DNA from: Chitinophaga pinensis
GTDB lineage: Bacteria; Bacteroidota; Bacteroidia; M30B66
DNA: 48,207 nt
NCBI GenBank assembly: GCA_945883545.1
Contig: CAMCXT010000024.1
Span: 1 to 48,207, forward strand
Direction: 5' to 3'
Shown here: positions 16,733 to 25,331 of the stretch, in pieces
How positions within the stretch are numbered: the stretch's first letter is position 1
How the letters are laid out: each line of letters starts with the position of its first letter
Position numbers and translations under genes: made by a program
Notes under the pieces: model-generated
What the model was told of the DNA's origin: nothing
What the model saw: only the letters and a program-made list of their open reading frames with translations
Database searches by the model: none

Positions 16733-17272
16733 CTACCGCCCCCCAATCAACTTCCCTAATGCCGAAACACCCTCAGCAGTTGCTTGGAAATAATTGCCTT
16801 TTTTCAAATTCGGAATGCAAACTGTCTGTATCACAGCAGCGGTGTCTTCATCGCTAAGGAGCTGCTCAATTCCATAGCCATTGTGGATTCGAATCATCCG
16901 CAACGATCTTGATAAGCAAAACAAGATGCCATTGTTTTTCTTTGAATCTCCTACGCCCCAATGGTTGGCAAGTTTAAGTGTGTAGGCATCAAAATCTTCT
17001 GCAGAAGTGTAATCCTCATTCAATGAAACTACACTGATTTGAATGTCGAGCATCCGATTGTATTGCAGAAGGAGCTTATTCAACGAATCGATTTCTGCGA
17101 TGCTGAACAACTGCTCGAAATCGTTCACCAAGCCGATAGGTTTGGGCAATTGTGCTTGAATCGATTGACTCCTATCGAGCTGCGAATCTCTTTGTAAGGA
17201 TTGGCTATTTAGATCTATTTGAGTGAATAAACACAGGAAGGCAAAGCATAGGTATAGTCGCCAGTTTTTCAT
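16733..17272 (-). CDS. TPM-domain (TLP18.3/Psb32/MOLO-1 type) exported protein
   Basis: Exported protein of 179 residues; a signal peptide with a hydrophobic core (LYLCFAFLCLFTQ) ends around residue 24. The TPM domain follows from about residue 45: IGLVNDFEQLFSIAEIDSLN, LDIQISVVSLNEDYTS, the hallmark HWGVGDSKKNNGILFCLS, and IHNGYGIEQLLSDEDTAAVI. The family has been linked to acid phosphatase-like activity and protein-complex repair in plants; in bacteria its role is unknown. No C-terminal membrane helix is present, unlike longer YgcG proteins. Its 3' end faces the valS repeats. Confidence 0.88.
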   Translation of the reverse strand: MKNWRLYLCFAFLCLFTQIDLNSQSLQRDSQLDRSQSIQAQLPKPIGLVNDFEQLFSIAEIDSLNKLLLQYNRMLDIQISVVSLNEDYTSAEDFDAYTLKLANHWGVGDSKKNNGILFCLSRSLRMIRIHNGYGIEQLLSDEDTAAVIQTVCIPNLKKGNYFQATAEGVSALGKLIGGR

Positions 17273-17341
17273 AGCTGAAAAATAGTGAATTAAAACCCCG
17301 TTTCCTTTTTGGGATTCTGCCGATTACTCGGAATTCGGTAA

Positions 17342-18442
17342 TTAAACGTTGAAACGGAAATGCATCACATCTCCATCAGCTACAACATATTCTTTTCCTT
17401 CAACAGCAAGTTTTCCATTGTCGCGACAAGCCGATTCAGATCCAAAGTGAATGAAGTCTTGGTAATGAATTACTTCAGCACGAATAAATCCTTTCTCAAA
17501 ATCGGTGTGGATTACACCAGCTGCTTGGGGCGCTTTCATGCCTTTGGTGATGGTCCATGCGCGAACTTCTTTCACACCAGCGGTGAAATACGTTTGCAGG
17601 TTTAGCAAGTGGTAAGCCGACTTGATCAATTTATTCACGCCAGGTTCTGCCAATCCAATTTCTTCTAGGAATGCTACCTTGTCTTCATATGTTTCCAATG
17701 AAGCAATTTCTGCTTCCATGGCAGCTGTAATGATCATGATCTCAGCGTTTTCTTCTGCCACCGAATTGCGCACGGCTTCAACCATCGCATTTCCCGATTT
17801 TGCAGCTGCCTCATCCACGTTACAAACGTAAAGCACTGGCTTATTGGTAAGCAAGTACAAATCGTTTGCAAAGTCGATGTCGTCTTGTTTTTCCAAGATC
17901 ACACTTCTTGCCGATTTTCCTTGTTTGAGCACTTCTTGGTATTTGCTCAGAATTTCGTGTTGCTTCTTCGCGTCTTTGTCGCCAGCACGGGCTTGCTTTT
18001 CAATTTTTTGAAGTCGTTTTTCAACAGTATCTAGATCCTTGAGCTGAAGCTCTAAATCGATCACTTCTTTGTCGCGCACCGGATTTACATTACCGTCTAC
18101 GTGCACCACGTTCGGATCGTCGAAACAACGCAATACGTGCAAAATGGCGTCGCATTCGCGGATGTTTCCAAGGAATTGATTTCCCAATCCTTCACCTTTC
18201 GATGCGCCTTTCACCAGGCCGGCGATATCTACGATTTCAACGGTAGTTGGTACAATTTTCTCGGGCTTCACGAAATTCGATAGTGCAGTAAGTCGCTCAT
18301 CCGGTACTGTAATCACGCCCACATTGGGCTCGATTGTACAAAACGGAAAGTTCGCAGCTTGTGCTTTAGCGTTGCTGAGACAATTGAAAAGGGTCGATTT
18401 CCCCACATTAGGCAAACCAACAATACCACATTTTAAGGCCAT
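17342..18442 (-). CDS. ychF: Redox-regulated ATPase/GTPase YchF (OLA1)
   Basis: Obg-related ATPase that binds ribosomes, 366 residues, family length. P-loop [15 protein letters not shown] is at about residues 8-22, [20 protein letters not shown] is the switch II region, a coiled-coil insertion spans roughly residues 125-200, and the C-terminal TGS domain shows [12 protein letters not shown] and [12 protein letters not shown]. The start is the ATG giving [11 protein letters not shown]; an 8-codon longer frame exists but lies in the leader between the -7 element and this ATG. It is monocistronic. Confidence 0.97.
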   Translation of the reverse strand: MALKCGIVGLPNVGKSTLFNCLSNAKAQAANFPFCTIEPNVGVITVPDERLTALSNFVKPEKIVPTTVEIVDIAGLVKGASKGEGLGNQFLGNIRECDAILHVLRCFDDPNVVHVDGNVNPVRDKEVIDLELQLKDLDTVEKRLQKIEKQARAGDKDAKKQHEILSKYQEVLKQGKSARSVILEKQDDIDFANDLYLLTNKPVLYVCNVDEAAAKSGNAMVEAVRNSVAEENAEIMIITAAMEAEIASLETYEDKVAFLEEIGLAEPGVNKLIKSAYHLLNLQTYFTAGVKEVRAWTITKGMKAPQAAGVIHTDFEKGFIRAEVIHYQDFIHFGSESACRDNGKLAVEGKEYVVADGDVMHFRFNV

Positions 18443-18463
18443 GATAATTCTGAAAAACGGCGG

Positions 18464-18471
18464 CAAAGATA
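18464..18471 (-). promoter_or_regulatory. -7 element of ychF
   Basis: Minus-strand TATCTTTG is a perfect TANNTTTG, 21 nt before the start codon at 18442, and supports that start. Confidence 0.6.
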
Positions 18472-18727
18472 GTTATTCTGCACCGCTGATTTACAGGAAT
18501 TTTTATTTGGCTTGGAGGTATTTTGATTCCAGATAAAATTGTTCGTGAGCAGCAATGCGCAAAAAAGATTTAATCGTAGCGGGTCAAAAAGAACTAATGA
18601 AAAGCACAAACAAAAAAGGCTGTTAATAGAGATATCATGACTTGTTTTATCTTGATCAGCAGCACTGTTGGGTATTTGTTAATAGATGAAGAATGATGCT
18701 CAATTAATAAAGGGATGCGATTTTTTT
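18472..18727. other. Gene-free divergent intergenic region
   Basis: AT-rich spacer between ychF and the T9SS gene. I see no tRNA, no open frame with coding character and no clear hairpin. It holds only the two divergent promoters at its edges. Confidence 0.6.
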
Positions 18728-18735
18728 TATATTTG
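18728..18735 (+). promoter_or_regulatory. -7 element of the T9SS gene at 18752
   Basis: TATATTTG is a perfect TANNTTTG, 16 nt before the ATG and preceded by a T-run. Confidence 0.6.
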
Positions 18736-18751
18736 TTTAAAATAGTTTCCC

Positions 18752-19798
18752 ATGATTAAAATCTTTACTACGTTCCTGTGCTCGTTCATTTTTGCCCAAT
18801 TGGGATTTTCACAGATTGAGCTAGAAGTTTCAGATTATCATCGGTTCGATAACCAATACTATCGAGGATTTATTTATACCGACCTTACCCAAGTCGAAAC
18901 TACGGCACCAGGTCCAAACCAGTTCTGGGATTACTTTCTGCTCGACGAAGATTTTCAGGACACATTAACGATCATCAAAGCAGACTTAACACCATTTTTT
19001 TCCTCATTTCCCAATGCAGAATATGCGATAACCACTAATAATTTATCGTATTTCTATGAATCACTTTCGCCTCAGGGAGTTACCATCGAAGGACGAGCAG
19101 TGTACGATCCAATTTTCAATTCTCAAATTATTACCCCATTTCAAAGTGTTGGGTTTTCATTGCCTTATCCAATCAATTTTGGTGATAATTACCAGTTTGG
19201 TTATCAATACCAAACCGAGAATGCGTCCTTTTTACCCAATGCAGATTCTTCAAAATCGCAAACTTATGTAGATGTTACCATCAATGTGGATGCCTCGGGA
19301 ATTCTCACCATTCCCGGAGGATCGTTTGAAGTGCTTCGCTTCCGACAATTGTCAACTTCGTTGGATAGCTTGTATCTGTATAATGAACAGAATGGTTGGA
19401 TTTTCTACAATGAACTTTTCGATACTACTGTTACAGATTTCTTTTACACCAAGGATGTTGGTGCTTCATTGCTCACCATTACAACGCGCCCAAATACTGG
19501 AACTACTGGGATAAGTTTCCTCAAGGGATTTGTTATCAACAGTGCTGAAAATGCTGTGATTCCACAAATTAACATCTATCCACAGCCCGCAGAAAATACT
19601 GTTTGGGTAGACGCTGAAAAGAAATATTCAGCACAATTGGTGAATCTACAAGGACAGAAAACTCGAGACATTCAGCTGATTCAAGGGCGAAACCAAATCG
19701 ACCGAGAAGATATTCCAGACGGTATTTATATGTTACGTTGTTTCGATTCTGAAGGACAAGCAGCAGGTGTTCGAAAGCTCGTTTTTACGCAACAGTGA
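18752..19798 (+). CDS. Secreted protein with T9SS type A sorting domain
   Basis: Exported protein of 348 residues. A signal peptide ends at about residue 20 (FAQLGFSQ). The middle part is beta-rich with many aromatic residues and no recognised catalytic motif. The last 75 residues form a type A T9SS sorting domain: INIYPQPAENTVWVDAEK, LVNLQGQKT, IPDGIYMLRCF and a final RKLVFTQQ. It is therefore probably surface-attached or released. The function of the passenger part is unknown. mqnD follows on the same strand but has its own -7 element. Confidence 0.88.
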   Translation: MIKIFTTFLCSFIFAQLGFSQIELEVSDYHRFDNQYYRGFIYTDLTQVETTAPGPNQFWDYFLLDEDFQDTLTIIKADLTPFFSSFPNAEYAITTNNLSYFYESLSPQGVTIEGRAVYDPIFNSQIITPFQSVGFSLPYPINFGDNYQFGYQYQTENASFLPNADSSKSQTYVDVTINVDASGILTIPGGSFEVLRFRQLSTSLDSLYLYNEQNGWIFYNELFDTTVTDFFYTKDVGASLLTITTRPNTGTTGISFLKGFVINSAENAVIPQINIYPQPAENTVWVDAEKKYSAQLVNLQGQKTRDIQLIQGRNQIDREDIPDGIYMLRCFDSEGQAAGVRKLVFTQQ

Positions 19799-19802
19799 AC
19801 CA

Positions 19803-19810
19803 TACTTTTG
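19803..19810 (+). promoter_or_regulatory. -7 element of mqnD
   Basis: TACTTTTG is a perfect TANNTTTG, 22 nt before the ATG at 19833. Confidence 0.5.
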
Positions 19811-19832
19811 CTGAATTGTTGCACTTTTGAGC

Positions 19833-20675
19833 ATGCAATTAAAACTGGGTTTTTCCCCTTGTCCGAACGACACCTTCATCTTTAACGCCTTGGTGAATGG
19901 ATTAGTCTCAGATCCAGACCTTTCATTTCAAATCGAGCTCGCCGACGTAGAAGCACTCAACCAATCAGCTATCCGTCGAGAGGCCGATATTACCAAACTG
20001 TCTTTCGGAACCATTCCAGCCGTTTCAGCTGATTACCAAATTCTCGATGCTGGTTCAGCACTTGGTTCTGGTTGCGGTCCGCTGTTGGTTTCTAAACAAA
20101 TTTTATCGCCCGATCAATTAAAAAATGCTCGTGTAGCCATTCCAGGATTTAATACCACCGCCAATCTCTTGATGAGCATGGCATATCCTGAAATTCTAGA
20201 CAAAAAAGCTTTTTTGTTTTCTGATATTGAAGATGCTGTGCTTCGTGGAGATGCCGATTTAGGCCTAATTATCCATGAAAACCGTTTCACTTACGAGCGC
20301 CGAGGTTTACTGAAAATTGCAGATTTGGGCGCTTGGTGGGAAGATACATTTCAATTGCCTATTCCTTTGGGCTGCATTGCCATTCGTAGAAATCTCGACG
20401 AGAAAATCAAACAAAAAGTAAGTGGATTGATTCGAAAAAGCGTTGAATTGGCTTTTCAAAATCCCGAAGCCACTATGCCTTATGTTTCAGCACATGCACA
20501 AGCAATGGAAGTTGAGGTGATGAAGCAACACATTTCCTTGTACGTGAACGAGTACAGCGTTTCTCTAGGCAATAAGGGCCGAAATGCAGTGAGGGAAATG
20601 TTTAGAATCGCAGCAAAGAACAAACTTGCCAGTTCGGTGGAAGAACCACTTTTTATCGATTCAGATCTTTTGTAA
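19833..20675 (+). CDS. mqnD: 1,4-dihydroxy-6-naphthoate synthase (menaquinone via futalosine)
   Basis: MqnD converts cyclic dehypoxanthinyl futalosine to 1,4-dihydroxy-6-naphthoate in the futalosine route to menaquinone. The protein has 280 residues and the periplasmic-binding-protein-like fold of the MqnA/MqnD group. It begins MQLKLGFSPCPNDTFIFNAL, the MqnD hallmark (SPCPNDTF), and continues with LSFGTIPAV, ALGSGCGPLLV, and GLIIHENRFTY with the conserved His. The ATG at 19833 is chosen over a TTG two codons upstream. No other menaquinone gene is in the window. Its last 15 bp overlap the tail of the convergent DUF952 gene. Confidence 0.94.
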   Translation: MQLKLGFSPCPNDTFIFNALVNGLVSDPDLSFQIELADVEALNQSAIRREADITKLSFGTIPAVSADYQILDAGSALGSGCGPLLVSKQILSPDQLKNARVAIPGFNTTANLLMSMAYPEILDKKAFLFSDIEDAVLRGDADLGLIIHENRFTYERRGLLKIADLGAWWEDTFQLPIPLGCIAIRRNLDEKIKQKVSGLIRKSVELAFQNPEATMPYVSAHAQAMEVEVMKQHISLYVNEYSVSLGNKGRNAVREMFRIAAKNKLASSVEEPLFIDSDLL

Positions 20676-20984
20676 GGAAGGCAATTCTACATCCGCAATG
20701 GCGCGCATCGTGATGGTGCCGAATACATGCGGAAAAAATCCTGATCCATCATCGGCTGCTTCATAAATTACTGGAACATTCAGCAACGAAGTGTCGATTT
20801 TTAAAATGCGAAGATCTTTGCGGTTCTTGAAAAATCGCTTCAATGTTCCTTTGATTTGCTCCTCACGTGAACAATGAATAAAACCTTCAGCTTCCAAAGA
20901 AGCAGCGGTAAACTCAGCTTGCGATTTTTGTATTTCCCAATCAGAAAGACAAACAATGTGGTAGATAAACTTTGGAGCGGCCAT
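20661..20984 (-). CDS. DUF952 family protein
   Basis: Small cytoplasmic protein of 107 residues. The opening FIYHIVCLSDWE, the central AEGFIHCSREEQI and the end FPHVFGTIT are the DUF952 signature; biochemical function is unknown. The ATG start gives MAAPKFIYHI; five upstream codons beginning with TTG are open, but that TTG falls inside the -7 element. It is convergent with mqnD, with a 15-bp tail overlap. Confidence 0.9.
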   Translation of the reverse strand: MAAPKFIYHIVCLSDWEIQKSQAEFTAASLEAEGFIHCSREEQIKGTLKRFFKNRKDLRILKIDTSLLNVPVIYEAADDGSGFFPHVFGTITMRAIADVELPSLQKI

Positions 20985-20996
20985 CAGAATCGTTCG

Positions 20997-21030
20997 CAAA
21001 TTTAGGCAAGTGTTTTCATACTCTGTTCAA
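20997..21030 (-). promoter_or_regulatory. Promoter of the DUF952 gene
   Basis: On the minus strand TTG (21028-21030), 23 nt, then TAAATTTG (20997-21004), a perfect -7 element located 12 nt before the ATG. Confidence 0.55.
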
Positions 21031-21162
21031 ATTCGTGGTGATAATTTTTACGCACATTATTCGTAGAGGTTTTTCGAAAATTTCGCTTCCAACGTAAGAT
21101 TGAAAGCGAATATGGAGCAACAGCCAAACAGGTATTCACGTATTTCAGCCAAAATTATTAGC

Positions 21163-22347
21163 ATGCCAAAATTTGTTACTCGCATCTTCGTCGTTGAAGA
21201 CAATGAATTCTTCGCAACACTCATCAAGCAAAAGCTTGAAATGAACGACCAAAATGAGGTTACGCTTTTCTTTAACGGCGACGATTTCAGAAACAACCTG
21301 CATCAAAATCCCGATATCGTTGTGCTCGATTATAATCTTCCAAATAGCAACGGAATCGACCTGCTCAAGGAAATCAAAAACTACAACCAAGAGATCAAAA
21401 CCATCATTGTTTCTGGCCAAGAAAAGGTGGATGTTGTGATTGAAGCCTTTGAGTGTGGTGCAGAAGAGTACATTAAAAAAGACGACAATGCACTGCAAAT
21501 ACTTGATTTAAAAGTGCAGAAACACAGTGGAAGCGTCAACCTCAGAAAAGAAGTAGATCATTTACGTGATCAAATCATCGACCGCCACCGTTACGACCGA
21601 ATCATCGGTGAAAGTCAGGCGGTTTTGAAGGTGCTTCGTCTCATTCAGAAAGTTGAGAAAACCAACATGCTTGCCTTAATTACCGGAGAAAGTGGAACAG
21701 GGAAGGAGCTTGTTGCCTCTGCGATCCACTACAATTCTGCTAAGAAGAATAAGCCTTTCGTAGCGGTTAACGTAGCAGCAATTCCAGAAGACCTGATGGA
21801 ATCGGAGCTTTTTGGACATGAGCGTGGAGCCTTCACTGGAGCCGATAGCAAGCGTATCGGAAAATTCGAAGAAGCCAACGATGGTACTATTTTTCTCGAC
21901 GAGATCGGTGAAATGGATGTTCACATGCAAACCAAGTTGCTGCGTGTATTGCAGGAAAGTAAAATCACCCGTTTAGGGTCGAACAAAGAAATTGCCCTCA
22001 ATGTTCGTGTAATTGCAGCCACAAATAAAAACTTAGCGCAAAGAGTTAAAGACGGTAAAATGCGTGAAGACTTGTATTACCGTTTGCAAGGATTCTTGAT
22101 TCACCTTCCACCGCTAAGAGAGCGTGAAAACGACTTGTTGCTATTGGCGAGAAATATGCTTCGTCAGTTCTGCGACGCCAACCGAATTCCACAAAAAACA
22201 TTTTCATCAGACGCTCTAAAGTCGATGATGAAGCATCCATGGAGTGGAAATGTAAGAGAACTCAAAGCTTTCGTGGAAAGAGCCGTACTGATTTCAGATG
22301 GCGATGTGATTGAAGATGAAGATTTGATTTTTTCTCAGGATATCTAA
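21163..22347 (+). CDS. Sigma-54-type response regulator (REC-AAA+), no DNA-binding domain
   Basis: Response regulator with a sigma-54 activator ATPase, 394 residues from the chosen ATG (MPKFVTRIFVVEDNEFF). The receiver domain covers about residues 5-118 with probable phospho-Asp56 (VVLDYNLP) and conserved Lys in YIKKDD. The AAA+ domain starts about residue 147: Walker A GESGTGKE 175-182, the sigma-54 contact loop GAFTGA 222-227, Walker B IFLDEIGE, and SGNVREL near 361. The protein stops about 30 residues after that, where most NtrC-like regulators continue into a Fis-type helix-turn-helix, so it lacks a DNA-binding domain. No histidine kinase is nearby. Longer starts at 21112 (ATG) are possible. 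Confidence 0.93.
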   Translation: MPKFVTRIFVVEDNEFFATLIKQKLEMNDQNEVTLFFNGDDFRNNLHQNPDIVVLDYNLPNSNGIDLLKEIKNYNQEIKTIIVSGQEKVDVVIEAFECGAEEYIKKDDNALQILDLKVQKHSGSVNLRKEVDHLRDQIIDRHRYDRIIGESQAVLKVLRLIQKVEKTNMLALITGESGTGKELVASAIHYNSAKKNKPFVAVNVAAIPEDLMESELFGHERGAFTGADSKRIGKFEEANDGTIFLDEIGEMDVHMQTKLLRVLQESKITRLGSNKEIALNVRVIAATNKNLAQRVKDGKMREDLYYRLQGFLIHLPPLRERENDLLLLARNMLRQFCDANRIPQKTFSSDALKSMMKHPWSGNVRELKAFVERAVLISDGDVIEDEDLIFSQDI

Positions 22348-22372
22348 TTTAATATATTTATAATCAAAGCAA

Positions 22373-22402
22373 AAGCCCAGCCCAGAAAGGTTGGGCTTTT
22401 TT
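22373..22402 (+). terminator. Terminator after the response regulator
   Basis: AAGCCCAGCC/GGTTGGGCTT stem (one wobble pair) with a CAGAAA-type loop, followed by six T. Confidence 0.85.
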
Positions 22403-22434
22403 ATTATTGTTTTAGTAGAATTTGTAATCTGTGT

Positions 22435-22448
22435 TGTATTATAATACA
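22435..22448. promoter_or_regulatory. 14-bp perfect palindrome upstream of the XRE gene (candidate operator)
   Basis: TGTATTATAATACA is a perfect 14-bp palindrome 41 nt before the ATG of the XRE regulator. Its position and symmetry fit autoregulation by that protein; this is inference. Confidence 0.5.
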
Positions 22449-22489
22449 GCAAACTGCCGATTCAGCTTCTTAGTTTTCGCCCAAGCAGA

Positions 22490-22810
22490 ATGGCAGAATA
22501 CCCCGACGATATTATGCAATGTTTGTCGGCTGTTGGAAGGAATATCTTTTTTTACCGACAGCGAAAGGGCATGACCATGCAAGATTTGGCTGAGGATGTA
22601 GGAGCCGACCGCTCGGCAGTAAGTAGGTTCGAAGCGGGAGCCAATTTAACCTTGGTAACCATGATCAGAATTGCCACAGCATTGGATGTTACGCTCATCG
22701 ATTTGGTAAATTCTGAAATGAAAGTGAGCGATATCGAACTGGAGAAATACACAATCACCAAGAAATCAAAACGAAAGGGAAATCAAACCAATCGTTCTGA
22801 AAACGACTAA
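22490..22810 (+). CDS. XRE-family helix-turn-helix transcriptional regulator
   Basis: Small DNA-binding regulator of 106 residues with one Cro/CI-type HTH at about residues 16-72: GRNIFFYRQRKGMTMQDLAE, then the recognition helix region GADRSAVSRFEAGANLTLV, and LDVTLIDLV. A Lys-rich tail (KKSKRKGNQTNR) follows. No second effector domain is visible, so it resembles stand-alone regulators. A perfect palindrome upstream may be its own operator. The small membrane protein gene begins 20 nt after its stop. Confidence 0.92.
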   Translation: MAEYPDDIMQCLSAVGRNIFFYRQRKGMTMQDLAEDVGADRSAVSRFEAGANLTLVTMIRIATALDVTLIDLVNSEMKVSDIELEKYTITKKSKRKGNQTNRSEND

Positions 22811-22830
22811 GTCATTTCTTATATTTGGGG

Positions 22831-23229
22831 ATGCGGAATATTCTCGCCACTCTGGGTGGTTTAGCGTCGGCTATCTTGGTTTTTATCCTTTTTGAAATGA
22901 TTGGTTCCTCGGTGTTTCCCACACCAACAGGATTCGATTACAACGATACCGATGCGATGCAGCTTTTTGTAGATAGTTTGCCCATCGAAGCCTTGCTATT
23001 GGTGCTTTGGGGCTATATCACTGGATCTTTTATCTGTGGAATTGTATTGGCAAAACTCGCACGCAACGAGAAAAAAGTGTTGCCTTTGATTGCAGGTGGA
23101 ATCCTTACGATGGCTGGATTTGCCAATGTGATCAATATCAAGCACTCGCTTTGGTTTAGCGCTTTGGTTTTGATCGTTTTTATTCCCTTTGTTCTTGTGG
23201 GATATAAATTAATTCGCCGCCGTGGCTGA
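22831..23229 (+). CDS. Small integral membrane protein, function unknown
   Basis: Protein of 132 residues with about four hydrophobic segments: residues 3-24, 52-74, 84-102 and 107-127, ending in a positive KLIRRRG tail. It belongs to no family I can name. The start is ATG 22831; a TTG two codons upstream lies within TATATTTG, a perfect -7 element (22820-22827) only 3 nt before the ATG. If that element is real, the message is leaderless; otherwise the gene is read through from the XRE gene. It is convergent with the DUF2341 gene at 23236, 6 bp away. Confidence 0.8.
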   Translation: MRNILATLGGLASAILVFILFEMIGSSVFPTPTGFDYNDTDAMQLFVDSLPIEALLLVLWGYITGSFICGIVLAKLARNEKKVLPLIAGGILTMAGFANVINIKHSLWFSALVLIVFIPFVLVGYKLIRRRG

Positions 23230-23235
23230 TCGAAC

Positions 23236-24618
23236 TTATTTGTTGTTCTGATTCGAAACCCTGCGCAAATTGTTCATCTTGTCGCGCATTAGCTGAGCAC
23301 TCGATGTAACGGTGAGTGGAGCTTCGCCACTGTTTTCTTTTGTCGATTTGAGGTTGTTCATGCGTTGAGTCGCAGTCGCCTGTTCGGTAGAAATCTGCTG
23401 CATGGCTTTACGGTTTTTTTCAAGCGAAACAGCATCCATTTTCAGCGCTTCCTCATTCGATAAAGTGTAAAGCACGAAAGGGTTGTATTGATTGTAGTAT
23501 TCGGTTGATAACCAAGATGCAGAGCGCGTCTTGGAGGAGATTTTTATCTCATCGATAATTCCGGTAAATCCTGAATTTTCAGTAAATTTTTCTCGACCAA
23601 TCAACACTGCCGAAGCGGTTAGGGTAGGGGCTTCCTTGGTGAGAAGAATCCGGTCAGAAATTCCATTTACGAAAGTTTGGAGTTTCCCTGCTGATAACGA
23701 ATAAATCACGGCTACATGATGCCATTTTTCAATCTCCAATTTCTCGGCACCACCGATATTGTCAAGGTTGATTTTCTTTCCAGTAGCATTTACAAACGAA
23801 GCATTCAGTGTACCTTGCTTATCCAAGTAAATGCTGTATCCACCCGGTGAATCTCCGTGGTTTCCAACAATTACCTGGTTGCGCCCACTGGCTTCAGGGT
23901 AAATCCAGGCAGAAATGGTAAATTCATCCTTTAGGTTAAGGTCTTCGCTGAAAGGGTATTCGGCAAAATCTCCACCATCGTTATTGAAACGCTTGCCACC
24001 TGAAATCTTTCCTTCGGCATCGGAAGTTCCAACCTGAAGAGCACGCAGTTTCTTCTCACCGTTTCCGGTGAAATCTTTATTCAAGTGCCAAGTGGATTCA
24101 AATTTATCGGTCCAAACCAAATTGGCAGGTTCCGATTGAATGGCTGCATTTGAATAGTAAACGATCAATTCTGGTGTTTTTCCGCTGATGAGCGAATCGG
24201 CCAGAACCCAAATGTGGCATTCGCCTGTTGTAGAATTATACGATTCGATCGAAGAAGGCAAAATGCTGATACCATCTTTCTTAGTAATGCGAATATCGAA
24301 GCCACGTTTATGCGTTACTTTTCCGCCTGAAGTGATGTGTTTGAGGTCTTTGTCTTTAAAGCTTAACAACAAGGGAAAATTTAGCAACAACTCATTTCCT
24401 CTGTTGATGGAGCTGTTAAATTTGATCGATTTCCGATAGCCGAAGCCTGGAAGTTGCATTTCGCGATTGGCTATTAACTCGTCTGGCGTTCCAAAATAAT
24501 TGTAAATGAAGAAACCTGTGGCTACCAAAACAGCAAAAGCCGCACCCACGGTAATCATGCGCAGGGAAGTGCGAACAGTTACTTTGATTTTGGGTTTGAG
24601 TTGTAACCTTGGTTTCAT
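23236..24618 (-). CDS. DUF2341/LamG protein, module 3 large protein (no T9SS sorting domain)
   Basis: Large protein of the third paralogous module, 460 residues. A basic N-terminal stretch of about 20 residues precedes a hydrophobic segment at 21-42 (ITVGAAFAVLVATGFFIYNY) with no clear signal-peptidase site, so it may be membrane-anchored. DUF2341 (GFGYRKSIKFNSS, LLLSFKDKDL) spans about 58-165, and a LamG/concanavalin-like domain (FTISAWIYPEAS, WHHVAVIY, GIIDEIKISS) about 175-385. Unlike its two relatives it lacks the FN3-like domain and sorting domain and ends in a Gln/Asn/Met-rich, probably helical 80-residue tail. It follows its small partner after 116 nt. Confidence 0.88.
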   Translation of the reverse strand: MKPRLQLKPKIKVTVRTSLRMITVGAAFAVLVATGFFIYNYFGTPDELIANREMQLPGFGYRKSIKFNSSINRGNELLLNFPLLLSFKDKDLKHITSGGKVTHKRGFDIRITKKDGISILPSSIESYNSTTGECHIWVLADSLISGKTPELIVYYSNAAIQSEPANLVWTDKFESTWHLNKDFTGNGEKKLRALQVGTSDAEGKISGGKRFNNDGGDFAEYPFSEDLNLKDEFTISAWIYPEASGRNQVIVGNHGDSPGGYSIYLDKQGTLNASFVNATGKKINLDNIGGAEKLEIEKWHHVAVIYSLSAGKLQTFVNGISDRILLTKEAPTLTASAVLIGREKFTENSGFTGIIDEIKISSKTRSASWLSTEYYNQYNPFVLYTLSNEEALKMDAVSLEKNRKAMQQISTEQATATQRMNNLKSTKENSGEAPLTVTSSAQLMRDKMNNLRRVSNQNNK

Positions 24619-24734
24619 AGGCTTATCTGTACGATAATGAGTTCAAGAGGTTTCTAAAAACCAAACCTTTGTGCTTTCCCGGAATCTGGCAGCGTCGCTG
24701 ATCGGTACACAAAGGTCTCGTTACAGAATTTCGA

Positions 24735-25232
24735 TTATTTCGTTGTTTCTCCCAATGCGCTATTTGATGGGTTGGCTGTATCGGCTACATCCGTTCTAAC
24801 GCGAACTACATCAGAAAATGTATAGGTTTGATCCGTGCCAACCGACATAATTCGATAGTAATTCACACCGCTCACAGGTTCTTCATCGATAAATGAATAG
24901 AATAGATTCACGCAAAGTGGAGATCCTACCCGGTCTTTGAAGCCGAGTGCTTGAAAATCAACACCATCCGCGGAGCGTTCAACAATGAAAATACCGTCTT
25001 TCTCGTCGTTAGATGCCAGCCAACGGATGTATGTTTTTCCGTCGTTAAACACAGGCGAGAAAGAAGAAATAGCATTGTATGTATCTAACTGAAGACTCGC
25101 TGATCCAACGAGACCAGAGCCCATTTTTTGTGTTTGTGCTTGAACATTGTTGCCCGTTAAAATTGCTGTTGCCGTAATCAGGATTCCGACAATCTTGTTT
25201 TTAATGGTTGAATATTGACGCTGCGTTTTCAT
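24735..25232 (-). CDS. Small secreted FN3-like protein, module 3
   Basis: Exported protein of 165 residues from the ATG giving MKTQRQYSTI; the signal peptide ends at about NNVQAQ. The conserved core of about 100 residues reads SFSPVFNDGKTYIRWLASND, GIFIVERSADGVDFQALGFK, LFYSFIDEEPVSGVNYYRIM. It is nearly collinear with the other two small proteins of the cluster. The W...VERS.DG...YYR pattern is that of FN3-like domains found ahead of T9SS sorting domains, but here the domain stands alone with no sorting signal. Function is unknown; probably periplasmic or secreted. Confidence 0.9.
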   Translation of the reverse strand: MKTQRQYSTIKNKIVGILITATAILTGNNVQAQTQKMGSGLVGSASLQLDTYNAISSFSPVFNDGKTYIRWLASNDEKDGIFIVERSADGVDFQALGFKDRVGSPLCVNLFYSFIDEEPVSGVNYYRIMSVGTDQTYTFSDVVRVRTDVADTANPSNSALGETTK

Positions 25233-25268
25233 AGAAATGATGTGTATCAATTGTGTATTTCAGTTACG

Positions 25269-25331
25269 TAAATCTAATTGGGTAGTTCGCCATGCGCAGG
25301 CCGCAACGAGGCCAGTGATTACTTGTGTAAG
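25269..25331 (-). promoter_or_regulatory. Module 3 promoter: inverted repeat, 42 nt, -7 element
   Basis: On the minus strand CTTACACAAGTAA (inverted repeat core 25319-25330) is followed after exactly 42 nt by TAGATTTA (25269-25276; 7 of 8 match to TANNTTTG), 36 nt before the small-gene ATG. The same layout and spacing recur in modules 1 and 2. Confidence 0.65.

Noticed and set aside
16402..16746. 114-residue minus-strand frame with internal repeats
   Set aside because: It is created by the 108-bp DNA repeat, whose length is a multiple of three. It overlaps the end of the TPM gene, has low-complexity Ser/Leu composition and no start context.
18472..18727. tRNA or small RNA gene in the long gap before the T9SS gene
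   Set aside because: No cloverleaf arms, no CCA end and no strong hairpin could be found by eye.
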